A stretch of DNA of 64,000 bases from Methanoculleus methanifontis (GCF_030464365.1 NZ_VCYI01000001.1:62001-126000); one strand, 5' to 3'. Positions 50,644 through 59,703 are shown, counted from the first letter of the stretch. The notes: generated by a model from the letters alone, not told the origin. Numbers and translations: made by a program.

Positions 50644-51874
50644 ATGTTGTCTCCTCCACGACGGCTCTCGCCCGACCGTCCATCATCCTGATCGTCACGC
50701 GCTCGCCCGGTGCGAGGCTTGCGGCGCTCCTCACGACCTTCTCGCCCGATTCGACGATGCAGTATCCCCGCTCCAGGATCGCGAGCGGGTTCTTCCCCTC
50801 GAGGCCGGCGCGAATCTCCGCGAGAGCGGAGCGTTCCCGTTGCACCCGGGCGACCGCCGCCCGCCTGAGCAGGTCGTCGTGTTCGGCGAGGCGCTGCATT
50901 CGTTCGTTGATGCGGCGCGCGAGCCGTCCGGGGCGCATGCGCTCCCGCAGGTCCTCGACCTCGCTTTGTGAGGCGGCAAGGCGGCTACGGACGAGCAGGT
51001 GCATCCTCTCCTCGCACCCGGCAAGTTCGCGGAGCATGTCCCGGCGCTCGGGCACCGCCCGTTCCGCCGCCGCCGAGGGTGTCGGCGCCCGGATGTCCGC
51101 GGCGAAGTCGCAGAGGGCGGTATCCACCTCGTGCCCGACGGCGCTGATCACCGGTGTTCTGCACGCCGCGACGGCCCGCACGACGTCCGGGTGGTTGAAG
51201 GGGAAGAGATCTTCGAAACTTCCCCCGCCGCGCCCGACGATGATCACGTCCACGAGCCCGTCGATCCGCCGGATCGCCTCCGCGATCTCGATGTGCGCCC
51301 CCTCGCCCTGGACGGCCGTCGGAGAGAGGATTACTTCCGACGGGTAGCGCCGGGAGATGACCGAGAGGATATCCTTCACGGCCGCGCCGGTCGATGAGGT
51401 GACCACGCCGATCCGTTGCGGGAAGGGAGGCAGAGGGCGTTTCCGCTCCGGATTGAAGAGCCCCTCGGTGTCGAGTTCCTGCTTCCAGCGCTCGACCATG
51501 AGATGGCGTTCTCCGAGGCCCGCCGGGAGCATCTCCCGGACGATCAGCTGGTATCTGCCGTGAGGCTCGTAGACCTCCACGGATCCCCAGGCGAGGACGT
51601 CCATGCCGTCTTTGGGTTCGAACGCGAGCGCCGATGCGGTGGTGCGCCACATGACGCAGTTGATCACCGCGGAGTTCCTCCCGCTCCTCTCCGAGAGTGA
51701 GAAATAACGGTGGCCGGAGGCGTGGTTCTTGTAGTTGGTCACCTCCCCCCGCACCCAGATCTGGCGCAGGCGGGCGTCGTCGAGGAGGTCGCAGATGAGC
51801 CCTGAGACCTCCGAGACCCCGAAGATCGGGGTGCCGAACTGTTCCGGGCCGGTGGAATGACCGCCGAGCATCAT
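50627..51874 (-). CDS. xseA: Exodeoxyribonuclease VII large subunit
   Basis: About 415 residues. The N-terminal OB domain (VSGLICDLLDD...RQIWVRGEVTNYKNHASGHRYFSL) binds single-stranded DNA. The catalytic domain has RIGVVTSSTGAAVKDIL, DVIIVGRGGGSFEDLF and SAVGHEVDTALCDFAADIRAPTPSAAAE, and a coiled coil follows near the C-terminus. It degrades single-stranded DNA to short oligonucleotides with XseB. A minus-strand GATATAAACC lies about 25 bp before ATG 51874; a GTG at 51877 is also in frame. Confidence 0.95.
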   Translation of the reverse strand: MMLGGHSTGPEQFGTPIFGVSEVSGLICDLLDDARLRQIWVRGEVTNYKNHASGHRYFSLSERSGRNSAVINCVMWRTTASALAFEPKDGMDVLAWGSVEVYEPHGRYQLIVREMLPAGLGERHLMVERWKQELDTEGLFNPERKRPLPPFPQRIGVVTSSTGAAVKDILSVISRRYPSEVILSPTAVQGEGAHIEIAEAIRRIDGLVDVIIVGRGGGSFEDLFPFNHPDVVRAVAACRTPVISAVGHEVDTALCDFAADIRAPTPSAAAERAVPERRDMLRELAGCEERMHLLVRSRLAASQSEVEDLRERMRPGRLARRINERMQRLAEHDDLLRRAAVARVQRERSALAEIRAGLEGKNPLAILERGYCIVESGEKVVRSAASLAPGERVTIRMMDGRARAVVEETTYDEDL

Positions 51875-51913
51875 CACAATCTATTTGACCGATGGTTTAT
51901 ATCAAGTAGTGTT
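51875..51913. promoter_or_regulatory. Compact divergent promoter of xseA and the TIM-barrel gene
   Basis: TTTATATC at 51897-51904 reads GATATAAA on the minus strand, placed for xseA. For the plus-strand gene only a weaker CTATTTGACC (about 51881) sits some 30 bp before ATG 51914. Confidence 0.45.
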
Positions 51914-52738
51914 ATGGGTCGTTTCGCCGTCTCGACCATGTTCTTCCACGAGTACCCCTGTGACCATATCTTCGACTACGTCGCTGAGTCCGGTCTTGAT
52001 TCGCTTGAGTTCTGGGTCGAGACGCCGCATTTCTGGCTTCGCGACCGCCCTGAAGATGAACTCGCCGGGTGCATCGCGGGGCACCCGGAACTCGCGCCGA
52101 TCACCGTCCACGCCCCGTCGCTGGACTTAAACCCCTGCTCTATCAACCCCCGGGTTGCCGGGATCTCGGTCGACTACGCCGTCGAGGCCGTCCAGATGGC
52201 GGAGCGGATGGGTGCCGCCGTGGTCACCATCCACCCGGGGAAGCGGACGGCGAAACGGCACCCGAGCGCCTACGACTACCGCCGGTTCGAGGACTACATC
52301 GCCCGGCTCCGGGAGGTGGCGGAGGGGACGCGGGTGAAGGTGGCGATCGAGAACCTGGAGCCCCGGGTCAACGCGCTCCTCTCCACGGCGGAGGATGCCG
52401 CCGAGGTGCTCGAGCGGGAACCCTGGCTCTGGTTCACGCTGGATATGGGGCACGCCATGATGACGTCGTGCGACGAGACGATCCGGTTCATCGATCTCTG
52501 CATTGAGAGGATGGTTAACGTCCACGTCAGCGCAATCGGCGGGAACGGGCGCCCCCACCACCCCATTCATGACGACCCGGAGGCGTTGCGGGTGCTCGCG
52601 GAACTTGCCGACCGGGGTTATGGTGGATACCTCACCCTGGAACTCGAGGACATGGTCTTTCCCGGGGCGCTCTCGTCCGAGGAGAAGGTCGTGCTTCTTT
52701 CAAAGGAATCGGAGGCGCTACGAGAGGCATTCTCGTGA
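51914..52738 (+). CDS. Sugar phosphate isomerase/epimerase family TIM-barrel protein
   Basis: 274 residues of the xylose-isomerase-like/AP endonuclease 2 barrel. Strand 1 is RFAVSTMFF; then LEFWVETPHFW, ITVHAPSLDLNP, VVTIHPGKRT, VAIENLEPRV, FTLDMGHAMM, VNVHVSAIGG and YLTLELED carry the His/Glu/Asp metal ligands around the barrel mouth. The substrate is not known; hydroxypyruvate isomerase-like or DNA-repair endonuclease IV-like functions are possible. An open frame extends to 51857, but ATG 51914 retains strand 1. Confidence 0.85.
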   Translation: MGRFAVSTMFFHEYPCDHIFDYVAESGLDSLEFWVETPHFWLRDRPEDELAGCIAGHPELAPITVHAPSLDLNPCSINPRVAGISVDYAVEAVQMAERMGAAVVTIHPGKRTAKRHPSAYDYRRFEDYIARLREVAEGTRVKVAIENLEPRVNALLSTAEDAAEVLEREPWLWFTLDMGHAMMTSCDETIRFIDLCIERMVNVHVSAIGGNGRPHHPIHDDPEALRVLAELADRGYGGYLTLELEDMVFPGALSSEEKVVLLSKESEALREAFS

Positions 52739-52809
52739 AGCGCTGGTTTTATTACATCTGGCTGCGACATAATTCATAAAATGCCGGGAATCAATCAATA
52801 CCGGATGCT

Positions 52810-52830
52810 GCCGCTTGATGCGGCGTGGAG
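52810..52830 (+). promoter_or_regulatory. Stem-loop beside the ribosome binding site of the CorC-like gene
   Basis: GCCGC-TTGAT-GCGGC (52810-52824) ends two bases before GGAG (52827-52830). A weaker hairpin CCGG...CCGG (about 52784-52804) precedes it. The leader may be about 30-60 nt. Confidence 0.35.
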
Positions 52831-52833
52831 TAA

Positions 52834-54114
52834 ATGGTAGTCATAGACCTTTTAACCGTAGAGATTATTTTATTCATTGTTTGTCTGCTCCTTTCGGGCT
52901 TTTTCTCAAGTTCGGAGGTCGCCCTTATATCGGTAACCCGGGCGAAAGTCCGCGCCCTCTTAAATCAGGGTCGAAAGGGAGCGAATGCGCTCGATACGTT
53001 GAAACAGTCGACGGATAGTCTTCTGATTACTATCCTGATCGGAAACAACATCGTCAACGTGGCCGCGGCATCGCTCGCGACCGCGATCGCCATAGCCATC
53101 TACGGCGATGTCGGTATCGGGATAGCGACCGGAGTCACGGTCATTCTGATGCTGATCTTCGGCGAGATCGGGCCGAAGATGTATGCCTCCCGGAATACCG
53201 AAAAACTGGCGCTCGCTGTCGCCCAGCCGATCCTCTACCTCTCAAGAGTGCTCTATCCAGTGCTCTGGGTCGCTGACCGCATCAAGCAGCAGTTCGCCTT
53301 CAGGCCCGGCGTGACCGAGCCGGTCGTCACTGAAGAGGAGATCAAGGAGTGGATCGACGTCGGCGAAGAGGAGGGCACCATCGAGGAGGAGGAGCGGGAC
53401 ATGCTCTACTCCGTGCTGCGGTTCGGGGACACAACGGTTCGCGAGGTGATGACGCCGCGGATAGACGTCACCATGATCGAGGACGTATCCACGCTCGAGA
53501 GCGCCCTCACCATCTTCAACGAGACGGGTTTCTCCCGGCTCCCGGTCTATCACGAGCACATCGACAACGTCATCGGGCTCTTAAACGTGAAAGACGTCTT
53601 CTCGGCAGTTTTCCGGCAGCAGACGAGCGCGACGGTCAGGAACCTGATGTACGAACCTTACTTCGTCCCCGAGAGCAAGAAGATCGACGAGCTCTTGAAG
53701 GAACTCCAGGTGAAGAAGCAGCACATGGCAGTCGTCCTCGACGAGTACGGCTCATTTGCCGGGATCGTGACCGTCGAGGACATGCTCGAGGAACTGGTCG
53801 GCGAGATCATGGACGAGTTCGACGAGGAGGAGCCCGAAGTGCAACAGGTCGAGGAGGGTGTCTACCTGGTCGATGCGCGGGCGTGGGTGGAGCACCTCAA
53901 CGAGGACCTGGAACTATCCCTCCCGCTGATGGATGCTTATGAGAGCATCGGCGGCCTCGTTATCGACCGGCTGGGCCACATCCCCCGCCGCGGCGAGGTG
54001 GTCAAGGTTGAGGAGAGCAACATCACACTTGTGGTGATGCAGATGCGGGGTCGGCGGATCGTCAAGGTGAAACTGATCATCGGCCCGCAGAACGGGCCGG
54101 GCGAGGCCCGGTAA
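52834..54114 (+). CDS. CNNM/CorC-HlyC family membrane protein with CBS pair
   Basis: 426 residues. A DUF21 transmembrane domain (about 1-170, with LLSGFFSSSEVALISV and ILIGNNIVNVAAAS) is followed by a linker helix and two CBS domains (about 205-325, VMTPRIDVTMIE and VLDEYGSFAGIVTVEDMLEELVGEI). The CorC_HlyC domain ends the protein (about 340-420). The family is linked to Mg2+ or Na+ transport, probably with ATP binding by the CBS pair. GGAG lies three bases before ATG 52834. It is followed 21 bp later by purN. Confidence 0.9.
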   Translation: MVVIDLLTVEIILFIVCLLLSGFFSSSEVALISVTRAKVRALLNQGRKGANALDTLKQSTDSLLITILIGNNIVNVAAASLATAIAIAIYGDVGIGIATGVTVILMLIFGEIGPKMYASRNTEKLALAVAQPILYLSRVLYPVLWVADRIKQQFAFRPGVTEPVVTEEEIKEWIDVGEEEGTIEEEERDMLYSVLRFGDTTVREVMTPRIDVTMIEDVSTLESALTIFNETGFSRLPVYHEHIDNVIGLLNVKDVFSAVFRQQTSATVRNLMYEPYFVPESKKIDELLKELQVKKQHMAVVLDEYGSFAGIVTVEDMLEELVGEIMDEFDEEEPEVQQVEEGVYLVDARAWVEHLNEDLELSLPLMDAYESIGGLVIDRLGHIPRRGEVVKVEESNITLVVMQMRGRRIVKVKLIIGPQNGPGEAR

Positions 54115-54135
54115 GGTGCCCGGAGAACGGTAGTT

Positions 54136-54762
54136 ATGAGTCCAGAGAGATCTATTGATAAAAAACGGATTGCGTTCCTCGTCTCGGGGAGAGGATCAAA
54201 CTTTCAGGCGGTGCTCGACGCCGTCGCGGCCGGGGATATCCCCGGGATCTGCGTCGGGCTCGTCACTGACAACCCGGAGGCGTACGCGATAGAGCGGGCG
54301 AAGAACGCCGGCGTCCCGGTGATGGTCGTCGACTACGCGGGGTTCCCAACGAAAGCCGCCTATGAGGAGGCCCTCCTCGTTGCGATGCGGGGCTGCCGGG
54401 CCGACCTCTTCGTCCTCGCCGGCTACATGCGGATCCTTGGGACCGGGATCGTCCGCGAGTTCTCGGGCCGGATGATGAACATCCATCCCGCCCTGCTCCC
54501 GGCGTTCTCCGGACTGCACGCGCAGCGGCAGGCGATCGAGTACGGGGTGAAGGTCGCGGGCTGCACCGTCCACCTGGTGGACGAGGGGATGGATACCGGC
54601 CCCATCGTTGTCCAGCGGTGCGTGCCCGTTCTCCCGGACGACGATGAGACGAGGCTCGCCGACCGGATCCTCGCAGAGGAGCACAAAGCCCTCCCACTCG
54701 CGGTGAAACTCTTCTGCGAGAACCGCCTGGAGGTCGACGGGCGACGCGTGTGGGTCCGCTGA
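54136..54762 (+). CDS. purN: Phosphoribosylglycinamide formyltransferase
   Basis: 208 residues of GAR transformylase 1, which transfers a formyl group from 10-formyl-tetrahydrofolate (or its methanogen analogue) in purine synthesis. Visible are FLVSGRGSNFQAV (about 14-26), the catalytic Asn and His in MMNIHPALLPAF (about 114-125) and VHLVDEGMDTGPIV with the catalytic Asp. It lies 21 bp after the CorC-like gene and may be co-transcribed. Start ATG 54136 has no strong ribosome binding site. Confidence 0.95.
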   Translation: MSPERSIDKKRIAFLVSGRGSNFQAVLDAVAAGDIPGICVGLVTDNPEAYAIERAKNAGVPVMVVDYAGFPTKAAYEEALLVAMRGCRADLFVLAGYMRILGTGIVREFSGRMMNIHPALLPAFSGLHAQRQAIEYGVKVAGCTVHLVDEGMDTGPIVVQRCVPVLPDDDETRLADRILAEEHKALPLAVKLFCENRLEVDGRRVWVR

Positions 54763-54775
54763 CCGCGGTCATCAA

Positions 54776-54790
54776 TCTCTTATATATCTT
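54776..54790 (+). promoter_or_regulatory. Promoter of the information-processing cluster
   Basis: CTTATATATC (about 54779-54788) lies some 50 bp before ATG 54834, just after purN. It probably starts the operon beginning with the RNase P gene. Confidence 0.55.
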
Positions 54791-54833
54791 CTCGCCTCCA
54801 ATCTCATGACCCACCACTGAGACGGATCGCACC

Positions 54834-55151
54834 ATGGCAGATACTAAACGAAAATCAGGCTCCCGGAGACTCGCTCGTGAGAGGATAAGTGTCCTCTTCG
54901 CGCGTGCCGCGGAGTTCTACCCGGAAAACCCCGACTGGAGCAACCGGTGCGTTGAACTGGCCCGCAAGATCGGCATGCGTCATCGCGTTCGGATAGAACG
55001 ACCACTGAAACGCCGTTTCTGCCGCCGGTGCTGCACCTACCTGGTTCCGGGGTCGAACGCCCGGGTCCGGGTTCACCGGGGGCGCGTGGTTGTCACCTGT
55101 CTTGCCTGCGGGCACCGGTCGCGGTACCCGGTCGGGAGGCCACGACAATGA
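54834..55151 (+). CDS. rnp4: Ribonuclease P protein component 4 (Rpp21)
   Basis: 105 residues. Two basic helices (ARERISVLFARAAEFYPENPDWSNRCVELARKI) are followed by a zinc ribbon CRRCC...CLACG (about 63-94). The protein binds the RNase P RNA and helps cleave 5' leaders from precursor tRNAs. It opens the cluster, and its stop overlaps the ATG of the YhbY-like gene (ATGA). Length and motifs fit the archaeal family. Confidence 0.93.
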   Translation: MADTKRKSGSRRLARERISVLFARAAEFYPENPDWSNRCVELARKIGMRHRVRIERPLKRRFCRRCCTYLVPGSNARVRVHRGRVVVTCLACGHRSRYPVGRPRQ

Positions 55152-55408
55152 GCAGAGAATCATTCCAGGATCTCAAGCCCACCATCTGGATCGGGAAACG
55201 CGGCATCACGAACGTCATGATCGACGAGATCCGGCGGCAGCTCAAGGATCGGAAGGTCGTCAAGGTGAGATGGCTCAGAAACACCGAGGTTGATCCCGAG
55301 GAGATAGCGGCGTCGGCCGGCGCGGTCCTGGCCGAGGTCCGGGGGCGGACGCTCGTCCTTACGGAGCGGCGGAACCGATCGCCCGGGCACAATCCTCGAA
55401 ATATATAA
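55148..55408 (+). CDS. YhbY/CRM-domain RNA-binding protein
   Basis: 86 residues, essentially one CRM domain: LKPTIWIGKRGITNVMIDEI contains the GxxG-like loop, followed by KDRKVVKVRWLRNTEV. Archaeal and bacterial relatives bind ribosome precursors; a role in large-subunit assembly is likely. ATG 55148 overlaps the stop of rnp4 by four bases. The same frame is open further upstream, but that part is antisense-like and would overlap rnp4. Confidence 0.9.
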   Translation: MSRESFQDLKPTIWIGKRGITNVMIDEIRRQLKDRKVVKVRWLRNTEVDPEEIAASAGAVLAEVRGRTLVLTERRNRSPGHNPRNI

Positions 55409-55410
55409 AT
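55395..55410 (+). promoter_or_regulatory. TATA-like box before rps19e
   Basis: GAAATATATAAATCG lies about 55 bp before ATG 55460. It overlaps the end of the CRM-domain gene, so an internal promoter for the ribosomal genes is plausible. Confidence 0.45.
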
Positions 55411-55459
55411 CGTCACTAAACGAATATGTAAAGACTGTTAGCGAGAGTGAGGTTCATCT

Positions 55460-55909
55460 ATGACGACTGTATATGACATCCCTGCCGATATGCTCATCCG
55501 GCAGGTGGCAGAAGAACTCAAGAAAAATCCGCAGATTCAGCCCCCCGACTGGGCCGCTTTTGCAAAGACGGGGGCACACAAAGAGATGCCCCCCGAGAAT
55601 GACGACTGGTGGTACGTGCGTGCGGCGGCGGTTTTTCGGCGGATCTACACCGACGGCCCTGTCGGTATCCAGAGGATGCGCTCCGCTTACGGCGGTGCGC
55701 TGAACCGCGGCTCGGCTCCGAACCGGTTTAAGCGGGGGAGCGGGTCGATCGTTCGGAAGATCTTCCAGCAGCTCGAAGCAGCCGGATACGTCGCCCACGG
55801 CGTTGGGGGACGCACGGTAACACCGGCGGGCAGGTCCTTCCTTGACAACGTTGCAAACGGCCTGAAACCCGAGGCTGCCACAACCGCCCCGGGCCTTGCG
55901 AAGTATTGA
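55460..55909 (+). CDS. rps19e: 30S ribosomal protein S19e
   Basis: 149 residues of the archaeal/eukaryal small-subunit protein S19e. Winged-helix core: VYDIPADMLIRQVAEELKK, WWYVRAAAVFRRIY, VGIQRMRSAYGG, and GSIVRKIFQQLEAAGYV. It contacts the head of the 30S subunit and is needed for its maturation. ATG 55460 follows a weak GAGGTT; a TATA-like box precedes it. The gene is followed 19 bp later by the PDCD5-family gene. Confidence 0.96.
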   Translation: MTTVYDIPADMLIRQVAEELKKNPQIQPPDWAAFAKTGAHKEMPPENDDWWYVRAAAVFRRIYTDGPVGIQRMRSAYGGALNRGSAPNRFKRGSGSIVRKIFQQLEAAGYVAHGVGGRTVTPAGRSFLDNVANGLKPEAATTAPGLAKY

Positions 55910-55928
55910 TCGGCAGGAGGTATGACTG

Positions 55929-56267
55929 ATGGTAGATGACGAACTCGCTGAACTGCGCCGCCGGAAGATGGAGCAGATGCAACGGCAGGCGATGGATCAG
56001 CAGGGTATGGAGGAAGAGGCCGCACGCCAGCAGCAGATGGATGCACAGATCCGCGCCGCGCTCATGGAGATCCTCGAACCTGAAGCGAGGGAGAGGCTCA
56101 ATACCATCAAGTTGACCCGGCCGGAGTTTGCAAAAGCGGTCGAGCAGCAGCTGGTGATGCTGGCCCAGAGCGGCAGGGTTCGGCAGCGGATCACCGACGA
56201 GCAGCTGAAAGCGCTGCTTGCCCAGCTGACGCCGTCGAAGAAAGAGTTCAGGATTACGCGGAAATAA
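55929..56267 (+). CDS. PDCD5/TFAR19 family DNA-binding protein
   Basis: 112 residues. A Gln/Arg/Met-rich helical N-terminus (DELAELRRRKMEQMQRQAM) precedes a three-helix core (LEPEARERLNTIKLTRPEFAKAVEQQLVMLAQSGRV) and a basic end. Archaeal members are conserved and thought to bind nucleic acid or act as chaperone factors; the role is unsettled. GGAGGT (55916-55921) before ATG 55929 is a strong ribosome binding site. Its stop shares one base with the next start (TAATG). Confidence 0.92.
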   Translation: MVDDELAELRRRKMEQMQRQAMDQQGMEEEAARQQQMDAQIRAALMEILEPEARERLNTIKLTRPEFAKAVEQQLVMLAQSGRVRQRITDEQLKALLAQLTPSKKEFRITRK

Positions 56268-56857
56268 TGGAAGCAGGTGTGCTTTTCTCGGGCGGGAAAG
56301 ACAGCGCGCTCGCGGCGATCATGCTCGCGCGCGATTACGGCGTGGAACTGAATACCTGTGTATTCGATCCCGACCGCGAGGTCCCGGAAGTGCGGGCCGC
56401 AGCGGCCGCCCTGGGACTTCCCTTCAGGAGAAGGGTGCTCGGAAGAGATCTGCTTTGCGAAGCCGTCGACCTGCTCCTCTCATGCGGGTACCCAAACGAC
56501 GCGATCGATATGGTTCACCGGACGGCGGTTGAGGCCCTAGCGGCCGAGTATGCGGTGGTCGGCGACGGCACCCGCCGGGAAGACCGGGTTCCCCGGCTCG
56601 AACGCCCTGATGTCCAGCACCTGGAGATGACCACCGGCTGTTCCTACGTCCGCCCGCTCTTCGGCTACGGAAAAACTGAGGTGGAGCGGCTGGCCGAGCG
56701 ATTGCTCGTGGTGCGGTACGGGGAGACGGGCAGCATCGGGAACGGCGACTATGAAGGAGAGCTCCGCAACGCCATCTGCGCTCGCGGCATCGACCCGGCG
56801 TCGTTCTTCCCCTCCCGCCACCTGCAGTCGCTGGTGGTCGCGAGGAGAGATACCTGA
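56267..56857 (+). CDS. PP-loop ATP pyrophosphatase family protein
   Basis: 196 residues. The PP-loop [10 protein letters not shown] at 8-17 binds the pyrophosphate of ATP. Later segments [15 protein letters not shown] and [22 protein letters not shown] fit adenylating enzymes of the N-type/TtuA-related group. Such proteins adenylate tRNA or small metabolites; the substrate here is unknown. The start is coupled to the PDCD5 gene by a one-base overlap, which is typical of this conserved archaeal cluster. Confidence 0.82.
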   Translation: MEAGVLFSGGKDSALAAIMLARDYGVELNTCVFDPDREVPEVRAAAAALGLPFRRRVLGRDLLCEAVDLLLSCGYPNDAIDMVHRTAVEALAAEYAVVGDGTRREDRVPRLERPDVQHLEMTTGCSYVRPLFGYGKTEVERLAERLLVVRYGETGSIGNGDYEGELRNAICARGIDPASFFPSRHLQSLVVARRDT

Positions 56858-56877
56858 ATATTACGAGAGTGAACATT

Positions 56878-57030
56878 ATGAGCAAATTAATGAAGGGCCG
56901 GAAGATCCGGCTGGCAAAGGCATGCGAGCAGAACCGCCGCGTGCCTGCATGGGTGATGATCAAGACCAACCGTGGGGTTGCGTCGCATCCAAAGCGGCGC
57001 AACTGGAGACGGAGTTCCCTGAAGGTGTAA
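56878..57030 (+). CDS. rpl39e: 50S ribosomal protein L39e
   Basis: 50 residues, the normal size of this tiny protein at the peptide exit tunnel. It starts [19 protein letters not shown] and ends NWRRSSLKV, basic throughout, with the conserved [11 protein letters not shown]. It is followed 4 bp later by rpl31e. Confidence 0.96.
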   Translation: MSKLMKGRKIRLAKACEQNRRVPAWVMIKTNRGVASHPKRRNWRRSSLKV

Positions 57031-57034
57031 GGTT

Positions 57035-57298
57035 ATGGCAGAAGCATTGAAGGAGCATATCTATATCATCCCCCTCCGCGAGGTGAAGCGTGCACCCCGG
57101 TGGAAGCGGGGTAACACCGCAATCAAGGACATCAGGGTGTTTCTCGCGCGGCACATGAAGAGCGAGGACGTCAAACTCGATAAGAGCATCAACGAGAAGG
57201 TCTGGGAGAACGGCAGTGCCAGGCCCCCGCGAAAGATTCGCGTCCGCGCGATGAAGTTCGAGGACGGGCAGGTTCAGGCCGAGCTCGCCGAGGAGTGA
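57035..57298 (+). CDS. rpl31e: 50S ribosomal protein L31e
   Basis: 87 residues. [21 protein letters not shown] and [22 protein letters not shown] are conserved; it lies near the exit tunnel of the large subunit. TAAGGTTATGG carries a minimal spacing after the L39e stop. The aIF6 gene begins one base after its stop codon. Confidence 0.96.
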   Translation: MAEALKEHIYIIPLREVKRAPRWKRGNTAIKDIRVFLARHMKSEDVKLDKSINEKVWENGSARPPRKIRVRAMKFEDGQVQAELAEE

Positions 57299-57299
57299 A

Positions 57300-57962
57300 A
57301 TGACGGGAACGATCGATCTCGCCGGCGATCCGAACATCGGCGTCTACGCCCGAGTATTTGAGGATATAGCGATCGTATACCCCGGGGCGCCCGCGGAGTT
57401 TACCGCGGCCCTCGCGCGGGAACTCGATGTCGAGGTCGTGAGCACCTTTATCCAGGGAAGCAGCATCATCGGTTCGCTCGTTGCCGGAAACAGCCAGGGT
57501 CTTGTCGTCAGCGGCCTTGCCGCCGACGAGGAACTGGCGGCCTTGAACGAGTACCGGGACATTTTTCTGCTCGAGGGGGCTATGAACGCGGCCGGCAACG
57601 TTATTCTCGCAAACGATTACGTTGCCGCCGTCCACCCTGAGATGCCGTTCGATGTTGCCGAAGAGATCGGGTCGTTCCTCGGGGTGCCGGTGGTCCGGCT
57701 CTCGCTCGGCGGTATCAAGACCGTCGGTATGGCGGGATCCGCGACGAACAAAGGTGTCCTTGTCCACCCGAGAGCCAACGATACGGAGCTCGCGAACCTC
57801 GAACGAGTGGTCGAGCTCCCGATCGGGCTTGGGTCGGTCAACATGGGAAGCGGTCTCGTGGGTACCGGGCTCCTTGCAAACAGCAATGGCTACGTCGCAG
57901 GGTCCGTCACGACCGGGTTTGAGCTGGGACGAATAGAAGAAGTCTTTGGGTTTTTGGAGTGA
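57300..57962 (+). CDS. Translation initiation factor aIF6
   Basis: 220 residues of the pentein-fold factor that binds the large ribosomal subunit and prevents subunit joining. Repeats of the pentein fold are visible as [37 protein letters not shown] and [22 protein letters not shown] 57300 lies one base after rpl31e. The order L39e-L31e-IF6-L18Ae is a well known archaeal arrangement. Confidence 0.96.
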   Translation: MTGTIDLAGDPNIGVYARVFEDIAIVYPGAPAEFTAALARELDVEVVSTFIQGSSIIGSLVAGNSQGLVVSGLAADEELAALNEYRDIFLLEGAMNAAGNVILANDYVAAVHPEMPFDVAEEIGSFLGVPVVRLSLGGIKTVGMAGSATNKGVLVHPRANDTELANLERVVELPIGLGSVNMGSGLVGTGLLANSNGYVAGSVTTGFELGRIEEVFGFLE

Positions 57963-57969
57963 TACAACC

Positions 57970-58161
57970 ATGGAAAACCAGATGTTTGAAGTTGTAGGCG
58001 CGTGTAAGATCAACAACGAGTGGAAACCGTACCGCAAGGTCGTCGGCGCCCCGAACGAGAACCAGGCAAAAGAGCGGGTTCTTACTGATATCGGGAGCAA
58101 ACACCGCCTGAAGAGAAATTATATCTCTATCGAATCGGTTAACGTAGTAGCTGGTGAATGA
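57970..58161 (+). CDS. rplX: 50S ribosomal protein L18Ae (LX)
   Basis: 63 residues, the short archaeal LX form: MFEVVGACKINNEWKPYRK, then ERVLTDIGSKHRLKRNYI and the final ISIESVNVV. It is a large-subunit protein present in archaea. Its 3' end lies at the start of the prefoldin gene: the stop TGA at 58159-58161 is just before GTG 58163. Confidence 0.94.
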   Translation: MENQMFEVVGACKINNEWKPYRKVVGAPNENQAKERVLTDIGSKHRLKRNYISIESVNVVAGE

Positions 58162-58162
58162 C

Positions 58163-58612
58163 GTGAACCAGGCAGATCCTCGCGAGATACAGACTCTCCA
58201 GATGTACTTGAACGAGTACGGGCAGCAGATCGAGCTCATGACGCAGCAGCTCTCGATGATAGAGCAGCAGCGGCTTGAGGGCACCGCCGCCATCGAGACC
58301 CTCCGTGCTATCCAGGAGAACGCGGACGATACCGTTCTTCTCCCCATCGGGGGCGGTGCATACCTTCGGGTGAAGGTGCTCGATGCCGGTCATGCTCTGG
58401 TGAACGTCGGGGCCGACGTTTCGGTCGAACGGGCCACCGCGGATGCGGTGGAGTATCTGGAGGATCGGATAACCGAACTTGAGGCGCTTGCAAAGAAGGT
58501 CTCAGGTTCGGTCGAACAACTGCAGGGCCAGGCAACGGAGATTTCCCGGCGCCTCGAGGCGACGTACCGGGGGGCCCGGCAGGCTCAGGCAGGCCAGGGC
58601 GGACGTTCATAA
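58163..58612 (+). CDS. pfdA: Prefoldin subunit alpha
   Basis: 149 residues with two long coiled-coil arms joined by a beta hairpin region: LQMYLNEYGQQIELMTQQL, then VLLPIGGGAYLRVKV, and a second helical arm. Prefoldin binds unfolded chains and passes them to the thermosome. The start is GTG; 58163 has GGTGAAT five bases upstream, while GTG 58154 would overlap rplX and lacks such a site. The stop overlaps the ftsY start by one base. Confidence 0.93.
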   Translation: MNQADPREIQTLQMYLNEYGQQIELMTQQLSMIEQQRLEGTAAIETLRAIQENADDTVLLPIGGGAYLRVKVLDAGHALVNVGADVSVERATADAVEYLEDRITELEALAKKVSGSVEQLQGQATEISRRLEATYRGARQAQAGQGGRS

Positions 58613-59703
58613 TGTTTGATTCCCTAAAGAAAAAACTTCAGAATATCAGGACCAAATTCGCCTCGAATATCGAGGAGGCTGCCGGGGCCGAACCGGAGCC
58701 GCAGGTTGCAGAACTGCCGGAGGGAGCGGAGACGGAAGAACCCGTCTCCACTCCCGCCCCCCAACCCGAATCTTCTATCGCGGAGGAAGAGGTGCAGGAG
58801 GGCCGGGAGCGCCCTACGTTTTTTGAGAAGGTAAAAGTCCTCGTCCGGGATCGGGAAGTCCTCCTCCAGGAGAAGGACGTCGAGGAGCCGCTCTTCGAAC
58901 TTGAGATGGTGCTTCTCGAAAACGACGTCGCGCTCCCGGTCACGGACGAGATCATCGCCCGGATGCGAAGCGATCTTCTTGGCCGGCACCGTAAGATCGG
59001 CGCCTCGGTTGACGATCTGGTCGTGTCGACCTTGCGCTCCGCGCTCTGTGGAGTGCTCGGGGAGGGCCTCGACCTCTCGCGCTACATCCGCGAGCACGAG
59101 CGCCCGGTGAAGATCCTCTTCACCGGCGTGAACGGAACCGGCAAGACGACGACGGTCGCGAAGGTCGGGCAGTACCTGCAGAAGAACGGCTTTACGGTCG
59201 TGATTGGCGCAGGCGATACCTTCCGTGCGGGTGCGATCGAGCAGATACAGACCCACGCCGACCGCCTCGGGATCAAGACGATCCAGCACCAGGCGGGCGC
59301 CGACCCCTCCGCAGTTCTCTTCGACGCTGTCCAGTACGCGAAGGCGCACGATATCGACGTTGTCCTCGCTGATACGGCCGGCCGCTTCCACAACCGGGCG
59401 AACCTCATGAACCAGCTCGACAAGATCCGGCGGGTCATGAAGCCCGATCTCGTCGTCTACGTCGACGAGGCGGTCGCGGGGAACGACGCGGTCATCCGTG
59501 CCGACGAGTTCAACAAGGCCGTCGGCACCGACGCCGTCGTCCTGACGAAGGCGGATATGGATCCCAAGGGCGGTGCGGCGATCTCGGTCGCTCACACCGT
59601 CGGGAAACCGATCCTCTTCCTCGGAACCGGCCAGGGCTACGACGACATCATGCCGTTCGAACCCGGGGCGGTGGTGAGCGAACTTCTGGGAGATGAAGCC
59701 TGA
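58612..59703 (+). CDS. ftsY: Signal recognition particle receptor FtsY
   Basis: 363 residues. An acidic N-terminus (1 to about 75; [18 protein letters not shown]) is membrane-associating. The NG domain follows, with G1 [13 protein letters not shown] (about 174-186), G2 DTFRAGA, G3 DTAGR and G4 TKAD. It binds SRP54 and docks ribosomes at the membrane. TAATG couples it to pfdA, and TGATG couples it to srp54. Confidence 0.96.
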   Translation: MFDSLKKKLQNIRTKFASNIEEAAGAEPEPQVAELPEGAETEEPVSTPAPQPESSIAEEEVQEGRERPTFFEKVKVLVRDREVLLQEKDVEEPLFELEMVLLENDVALPVTDEIIARMRSDLLGRHRKIGASVDDLVVSTLRSALCGVLGEGLDLSRYIREHERPVKILFTGVNGTGKTTTVAKVGQYLQKNGFTVVIGAGDTFRAGAIEQIQTHADRLGIKTIQHQAGADPSAVLFDAVQYAKAHDIDVVLADTAGRFHNRANLMNQLDKIRRVMKPDLVVYVDEAVAGNDAVIRADEFNKAVGTDAVVLTKADMDPKGGAAISVAHTVGKPILFLGTGQGYDDIMPFEPGAVVSELLGDEA

